From: Lasioglossum baleicum
Lineage: Eukaryota > Arthropoda > Insecta > Hymenoptera > Halictidae
NCBI RefSeq assembly: GCF_051020765.1
Contig: NC_134933.1
Location: forward strand, 10,637,461 to 10,701,460
Reading direction: 5' to 3'
DNA length: 64,000 bases
Below are positions 23,001 through 32,000 of the stretch, one piece after another; position 1 is the first letter of the stretch; each line of letters opens with the position of its first letter. Under the pieces are notes generated by a model that saw only the letters and a list, made by a program, of their open reading frames with translations, did no database searches and was not told where the DNA came from. The position numbers and the translations under genes were made by a program.

Positions 23001-26000
23001 GTCGTCCTCTATCGATTGCTACCTCGCGAATCTCGAAGAAGATTGGACGCAAGGCTGCCTATCCTGACGCACCCACCGGTCCAAGTAAATCTTCGTGCTC
23101 TTCGTCTTTGAATAGAGAGGATTCACCTAATGCCGGACACTTGAATTTTCTTCATCCTCAAAAAGTGGACGTTACTCGCAAAGAAATACAGCAAGAACAA
23201 TGAAATAAGCACAGGCACTAACACTAAACCTACCGACCATCAAAAGTGACTAATTTGTATGGTATTATAAAAATAACAAGATTAAATTTGTTTATATTTT
23301 GTGCGATTTTTACTATAATGTATACTGGAGTAAAAAAAATGTATTGAATTAATTCCCATGGAAACACCTTTACAATCTCAATAATTGTCAAATAAAAAAT
23401 CTAGAATGGGTCATTTGACCCCTCGTGGTAGGTTTAGTGTTAAAATGTTAGTTTCTCCGAATTTAGTGCAGAGAAAAGATGAAGGAAGCACGCATAATTT
23501 TATACATATTGAGAAAAAAGATCGTTATGTGTCCGGTACTAGGAGAATTCCCGCTAATTGCCATTCATTATTCACCGTGGTTCCACCGCGAGAGATAACA
23601 ATGATACTCGTCATTGTTCTTGAGATGACGCGATCGCGTAGCTTCTGAACACGGCGAAAACAATGCATGATGTTGACACGTCTGTCTCTTTGTCTTCTCA
23701 TCGAGACACTGAGAAGTCTCATCCTTTGGTCGATTATTTTCGCACTTTCATTAAACCGTCGCTCGTGCAATCGATTTTCTTTTTGGGTTAATTCATCATA
23801 CTCTGTTGCACTCAACTCACAAGTAATGTATAATACTGTTTTCACGACATCTGTTTGTGTTGATATAAATCCTTTTATCTTTCAGTTTCTGTATATCAAT
23901 TTTTTTGAAAGCAGTACGGTTCAAAAACTACAGCGTTTTACAGTCAAATTTGACACGGTCGGGTCAAATTTTTAATTATTTATATTTAGTCTAGTGCTGA
24001 AGTTAAAACAAAAAAAAAAACACATTTTTCGCTAATGTTGACAGATGAAAGATAATGACACCACACTTTGATTTTCTCAATTTTCTGGAAAACCGTTCGT
24101 TTTACGAAAAGGAGTAATAAGGCATAAAAGGCGCAGCCTGTCCAGATTTACAGGAGGTTTTGTCTAACATATTTTTTTAACTATTTTATGAGCATTAAAT
24201 TAGTTATTTTATTGTTTGATCCATTCGGGGCACGTTTTCCCGTTATCCGATCGAGCTCAAACTTTGCACAGATTTTTTCTTAATTATTCAGAACAACTAA
24301 AGAAATGTTGTCAAACATATTTGACAAGAGTAAATAAGAGCCACCCTAGTTCGTGACACGGATCTTTCGAAATTCCCGTGCGCGAATTGAATTTGCTACC
24401 GACGAGGAGTAAAGTGCACGATCGTTTTTCACATCTAGGGCGATAATCGCGGGGACAGAGTACTCTAAACAGTAACGGTACGCTGCCGGCCGCTAACAGA
24501 AAGGTCGTCTTTTTGAACCTGTAGACCAGGAAGACGAAAAGGGACGCGAATCAGAATTTCCCGGCGGAGTTTCTCGTTTTCTCGAAGGTCAATCGCAGCA
24601 GAGAAAAGGTTTCCTGCGAAGGTTGCGAAGATAACTCCGTGTCGTTTTGCGATGCAGACGAGTGCCTGACACAGGGTATCATAGAGATTTCGACGACGAA
24701 AAAAGTGAACACTGGCACCGACACGATAGAATCGACCGGCACGCGTTCAACTGGCACGTAAATCAATCACGGATCGAGAAATGATCGATGCAAACGCCCC
24801 ACGATTCGTGGATACCACAAATTCGAAGCGTCGCGAAAGTAAAAGGGAACACGCTAATTACCGCGGCTCCTGAATTAAATCACGTTGTGCAATTACCAGC
24901 TCCTGATTGGATTACGCAGAAGTAAGCTGATTCGGTGATCGCGTATAGGATGTTTCATGAAACGCGGATGGAAGAATGAGCTCCGGACAATGCCTACGGC
25001 TAATTAGTTTGATTAGCTCGTACACACGTGATTTCGGAGATATCGGTGATTTTTCTTGTGTCGACATTCATACTTTCTATGTTAATATATTCCGATATAA
25101 TGTGCCCATAATTATGAAAGTAGTACAATAACATTATTTTAAACTAAATTAATTCAATGCGATACTTACATTATTGTCAAAAATGAACTTTAATATAATG
25201 ATACGTCCGTGAATTTATTTCTTAAACTATGTGGCATACCGCAATTTCGTGAAACCTCCTGTACACTTTTCTATTGAAAAATACTTTATTCAGTGAAATA
25301 TTTATTGCAGATTTCACTACGATAAACTTGAAGAAGAGAGCAATGAAAATGAATCTATTAAACGTGTTGTAAAATGCCTACGCGAGTTTATAGGACACGC
25401 ATCTCTTATCGAATAAACAGTTCTTCGCGAATGTTAATGTAAAAATGTTTGTACTTTGTGATATATTTCTCTATATTTCTAGCGTGCAAATTTTTGTAAA
25501 GTAATAAAGTAGTCTTCCATATGACGCTGCAGCGTTTAAACTTTATCAGAATAGATTATCGTAATTCTTGTATATTTCCCAAATCGATTTATTTGTGCAT
25601 GAGAAAAAACGCTCACGGTGTAGATATCGTTGGAAAAGAAAACAATAGAAAGTTAGTGTAATAGAAAAATACGATCAAACGATAAAAATTACTAAGTTAT
25701 GTTAAAAATGTGAAAATACAAAACTATTCGTACAAATGAAATTATTAGTGAAATATTCGGTTCTGATATGAGCTGTTGAGTGAACGTCGAATAAAAACTT
25801 GAGAAAAGCAAGTGGTAAAGCATGTCTTGTGTCAGAGCTACGCCCGGAGGTTTCGTTGATTGGGTCGGATGGCCTTTCATAAGTTTTTTGATTATTCTTG
25901 CTGTGATCGCTTATATCGGATTCAATTTGTACAAACGATTTCTACCAGACCTATAATATCAAGATAATATCAGGATAATATCAAGCCTTTTCATCTTACA

Positions 26001-29000
26001 CGGTATTTCTGCACATTACATTTTCATGGACATGTATATTTTTCTTCCATAATATCCACCGTTTTATATTTCATGCTTGATGCAATATTAATTAATCATT
26101 GGAGATATGAGAAAATTTAGTATAAAATTAGTAACATTTACCAAGTTAACATTAAACCTATCGAGCAGTAAAAATGGCTACTACGCGTTGCTATATACAA
26201 ATTAACCAACCAAATTTATTTCGATTTTGTGCGATTTTTATCATAACGTGTGCTTAAATGTAGAATCGTGTATAATCATTTCCGATGGAATCGAATTTAT
26301 TTTATAATGTAGGTTTAGTTTTTAACGATTGTTTACTGCTCGATATATGTTTGCTAGTGGGTAACTTAAAAGTGGAGAACGTTGATAACAAATAGCCTTG
26401 ACGTATTTGTTACATTAGGTTACAATTAAACGGAAAAAAGGTCGAAAGACTTAATTGCTTTGTTATTTTACTATAATTATTAATATAACAAAAAACGAGT
26501 AGCTGTAATTTAAAATGTTGAAAACATTAGACAAATTTCAAAATATGTTTATATTATCATTTTCAACCTATTAAATATATTAAGAGAGAAAATAAATTGC
26601 TGTGTCACTCCGGTTTGTTGCGATTCAGGTTGAAACTTTTGATACTGAAAAAAAATTGTGATATTAAAAGCCGGAAATTGTAGTACAAAAGAGAATATAA
26701 ATTCTGACACGGTTCTACATTCGAATGAAGAGTGTTATACATAATATATACATATTTCATATCGAACATATTCAATAACATAGAACACGCTACGCAAGTT
26801 GATATCAGGGGCGTGTATTAGCGTCTGGCATGTACGGAAATTATCGCATTGCATACACAGTGATTAAAACGGAACTATTGCCTTATTACCGCCATAAAAT
26901 TTAAATACAGTTCATAATGTATGCATTACGTCGCTTTGTCGTGATATAATAGATGCCGTCTCATCGGAGTAATTGAATATCATGCGGAAGCTTCTCTGTA
27001 GAACAGATTTCGGCAAAACGTAAACGATTAATGATTGAAAATTACGATTAATATAAAATCCAATTATTAATCGTTACCTATGATTAATTAGTAATCATAT
27101 ATTAATGAATAAGGAAGGAATCGGAAGTTGTTGAACTCAATGTTCGTGATTGCTTTATTAATCATCAATCATGAAATTATTACATTTTATATATGTATAT
27201 GTTTAACATTATAATTTATAATTATATAAATAATAATTATAATTTTTTATATTAATAATATAATGATAAAAATTTATTCAAAATTATAATTATTTTTATA
27301 TATCTTAATTAAATTAATGTATGTGTATATATATATATATATCATTTTTTATTATAAAAAGTTACAAAATCGTGACCTTCACTTTATCCTCCTCAACTGC
27401 GACCAGTAACAATTAAAGAAAAAAATTGTATACACATTAGCCAGTAAACTAATTCTTCTAACGTCTAAAAAAAACTCAAGCTGTTGGGTCGAATGTTGAA
27501 AAAGTTATTCGGGTTTAAAAAGTGTACCGAATCCTTTGTACACCCGAAGAGAAATTAGAGAAAGGAAAATATGTACGAATATGTTATCTAAAAGAATTTC
27601 GAGATGTTCTCCAGGTTGACGAATCCATTTTTTATGAAAATTGCCTCCTGTAAAATTTAGTTTTTTGGACTTAGGAAATTTTCATATGAGGCCGACGATA
27701 ATGCAATTTTGTCCTCGGCCAACTGCGTTCGAATGTATAATGAATGTGTGCCACGTATTCGACCAGTTCGACTGACGATGTGCACCAGTTAAAAACGGAA
27801 TCGGTGTCGAAGGTATAGGTTCATCTTAATTGGTTAATTGGCTGTGGCGAGCAAGACAAAAGCCAGGAAGAGCTTTACCGTGCTTTCTAAGTGGATTTAC
27901 GAGGCACGCGTAGGGGTGGCCGGTTACAGACTTTGTTCGATGTAAGAGGCGGCGCGATATACCGTGAATTCGCGTCGGAGTTAGTCGATATGTAGTATAT
28001 ACGGAGTGCACAAATAGCCTCGCGGCTACTCCCAGTTTACAGCGGGCGATCGAGACGAACGATTATGTTCGAAGTACGCCTGAAGAAACGGAAGTGCGAC
28101 GACTGTTGTGACCGTATCTCTCCCTCCGTTCGTTCGGTTTCGATTATCCGGTCGTTCGAGCATCGGTCATCGTGGTTCTACTGGGGAATGTACGAAATTT
28201 CGAGGTTAGGTTAGTGTGCCGTGCAGTGTTTGTGCGTGTACACGAGGGGAATATGAACAAGCGACGAGCAGCGTGTTTGCACGTCGTTCTAACGGAATAA
28301 TAAACCCGGTGTTTCGAGGCTGCGTTTAATCCGAGGAGGATGACGGTTCTACCTGACACAGGTGTGACGTGACAGATCGCCAATGCTGAAAATGGATTTG
28401 AACGTTTACGACGAACAAACGGACACAGCCGATCATGATCAGGATCATGATCACGACAGTCGAATAACATCCGGGGAGGGGCTATCCCCAGGACCCGGAG
28501 CCGGCCTCGAATACGACTTGTGGGAAGGACAATTTCAATTCGTCGGACAGACGCCCTCTTCCCGTGTTAGTCGACTACCTCGTCGACGTGGTCCTCGACT
28601 TACCGAGCAAGTAAGCCAGGTCGAGACTTTATGTAGAGACGGTGACGATTTTACTTCGAATGGTAACGTCATGATTTTAAATTGGATTCTCTCGAACTAC
28701 AGTGGGTGTACAAAGTATTCGTACACCTTTTAAAAACGAAGAACTTCTTCAAAATTGGACCCAACAGCTTGAGTTTTCATTTTTTGAGACGTTAGAAGGA
28801 TTCGTTTACTAGCTAATATGTAAATAATATCTTTTTTAAATTATTATTGGTCCCAATTGCGAAGGAAGAAGGTCACGATTTTTTAATCTTTTATGTGAGC
28901 CTGTAATGAGAATGTCAAACATGTATTTTGTAAATCTAAGTCAGTTATATACACATACAAAGTTTCATCGAAATCGATCGAGGTTGTTATGAAATACAAT

Positions 29001-32000
29001 TGATTGAAAATAGCAAAAATAGCAAGCCCGAAATTCAAAGGTTTTTTTTACCATCTTACAATGCCCATAGCTTTTTTATGCGTGAACCGATTTTTAAATG
29101 GTGTACGAATATGTACTTTGTACACCCACTGTATACGCAAATGGTTGCGCGTGGGAACCACCGTGCACTCGGTCAAATGTTGTTCAATATTCGTTGAACC
29201 ACGGTAAACTTGCGGGCTTATTGTGCGATCGGAAAACTGTTTACGGAGCTGCGTACCTATGCGTATATGCATCTTCTGTGCCACTAAGTGCAGGGTAAAT
29301 CTAGGGTAAATTACTGCGGAAATACGAAGAAATTAATATTTTGCTCTGAATAAATTTGAACAATTCTGTGCAAACAAAATTGTCAATAATTCTCATATAT
29401 TTATAATCGCAGGATTTGGAAAATCATCTTTCCTAAAAGATAAAGATACCTAATTCCGTACAATAAAAATATAAAAACAAACTTCTCTTGCCTTTTTATT
29501 TCACGTATGTACTGTGAAATGTTGTGAACTTTAAACCATTCTTTGAACTACAGTAAACTTCCGTACTAAACGCGCGATCGAAAAACTGTGTACAGAGCTG
29601 CATATCTACGTCTATATGCATTATGCATCTTCTGGGGCAGTAAGTGTAGGGTAAATGCACCTATTATTACGGGTGTACGTTTCACTGCGGTATTTTTTCC
29701 CAATGAGATTGAAACACGTAGAAATAAATATTTTGCTCTGAATAAAGTAGAATTCTGTACAAACAAAGTTGTCAATCATTCTCATAATTTTATAATCATA
29801 GGATTTGGAAAAACATTCTTTATACTTTTTCGATTCACTGTACCTCGCTCCAATAAGTTCGATTTGGAATTCGAGTAAATGCATGGCTATGTAAACAACG
29901 TTCCTCTTTAAATGTGTCGAAGCTACGTAATCGATTACCGCGATCGGCTATCCAATCGACCCGAATTGTTTAGCTAGATAATTTGTTGTCTATTATTTAC
30001 AATTTTTGTGACAGTGAAAGTAATCGTAATATATTTGGTGTATTATATTGCATCGATATTTCTGTATTGTTATATCATTCGAAAAAAGTGCATCCAATTT
30101 AAGTTTAACGTGGTTGAAGATTAAGTGGAATAATTATTGTAATACATGGGGAGAATTTTCTACAATATTTAAAATTATATTTGTAACGTAAGGAATACAG
30201 TGTCACCTTTACGGTAAGCTAATGCCATGTATTGCTGGCGTATTTATGTTTAGAATTCCTCCATTGGGTGCAGCGGTGCTCATTGATTGCTTGGTAGAAA
30301 CTAATTATAGACACTTCGGAAGCGTATTGGACCTCGATCTTCTTCTGGTTATTAACTTTGTTTACTTAATTACATTGAATTTTTTTATGCAATTATAGAA
30401 GAAGAAAATATCTTAGAGACTAGCCGCACGTCTTTAACCCTTGTGTGCAGTCAACCAAAGTGTATAGATTATTTAAAACCTTTCTGTATTTCATATGTTT
30501 GCAAATTCTTATTATAAGACTACAAAATTAATATATTATCGAGTAAAGAATGGATATTCAGAAAAATTTTGTAATATTTTTTAGAGGAACATTAACAATT
30601 TATTGAAAGAAATACAGTAAATAAGTACCCGGTTGACTGCACAAGGGTTAAATATGAAACAGCACAGATTATTTTTATATAATACTACTGGAGTACCGTA
30701 AATATATGATTATAAGAGAATTGCCGAGCTTGACATTTTACTTGGACAGATTGAGAACCACCAACGGCAAACCTTCGGAATGTATAGTCGCGTGCGCAAG
30801 TTTCTAAACAGAAGGTATTCGTCTGCACGACCATCAGTACTCCGTCGTATTTTGCTACTCAACTTTCAAGGGCCGTTTAAGTGGTTTTAATTGATCAGTA
30901 AAAGAATATATATACAGTGTGTACTGCGCGAGAGTCACCATCGTAGGTGGGAATTTCGCGGCAGTACTAAAGTCAGTAATAAAGTATTATGTCAGATCTA
31001 TTAATTGGTGAGAATAAAGGACAGTTACGTGCGACGAGAAACGGAGCAGTCGTGCGCGCATCGCAGTTGTGTCTCGAAAGCATTTTTTAACGCGTCACCA
31101 CCCGACTCGCCAGGTTGAAAAATCCCCTAAAATCAAGATTTAGTTAAACCCTACTTTGTAATTCTAATTAATTATATGGTTTACACAAGAGCATTGTGAC
31201 AAAATTTAATTTTTTAAAGACGAACGAAAATTTGCAAAATTAAAGACATTAAGGAGACTGATATTTAAAACATGATTTGTGTTTTCAGGTCCAAATGATT
31301 CAAGAACAAATGCATGCTTTAGTGGATACTCAATCGGTCGGCGAGGAACGCTACGCAAGAGCGAAGCAGGAAAATGCTACGTTGCAGGCGAGAATACTAA
31401 TGCTGGAGGAGGCCGCTAAAGATGCTGAAGCTAGGGCCGAGGAAAGGCTTCAAGTACGTTCCACTTCGGTACTTTCTTTCGGAAAGCTATTACAAGCGCG
31501 GTCGTTTATTTGCTCAATTACAATTAATTTGTATCGAATCAGTAAAGTAATACACAATAGTGTATATTAGGGTGGCTTCTATTTTCGACTATTGAATTCT
31601 TTTACGGCACCCGCCAATCATGGAAAACGTGTCCCATGCTCATAAAATCGTTTTTCTCGAATATCTTCGAAACTATTTACCACGTCGCAAAAAATGTGAA
31701 ACAAAACCTGTAGATCTGGACAAACTGCGTCTTTTATGTCCATATTTTATCTCCTTTATTACCTTTCTTTCGTAAAACAGACGGTTTTCGAAACAATTGA
31801 GAAAATTTTTTTTCTGAATTAGCGAGAAACATTAGGGAAAATGTTTGACAAAAGTAAATAAGAGCCACCGTAGTGTATATTCGTCGATAAAATAAACATG
31901 GTAGATCATATTTTTGTAGGCAGAGCAACGAAGGAACAGAGAATGGGCGAACCGGTTGGATCGCGAGCGGCAGTTGCAACTAGACAATTATAATATAAAA

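Larger units (their letters stand above)
20923..31288 (+). other. nuf intron 4 (10.4 kb) with nested small genes and the alternative promoter
   Basis: Besides the separately listed features, 21560-22690 is unremarkable except for a GC-richer stretch leading to the reading frame at 22698. 24780-25800 holds no feature I can support. 29885-30430 and 30660-31288 show no coding signal. Confidence 0.6.
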
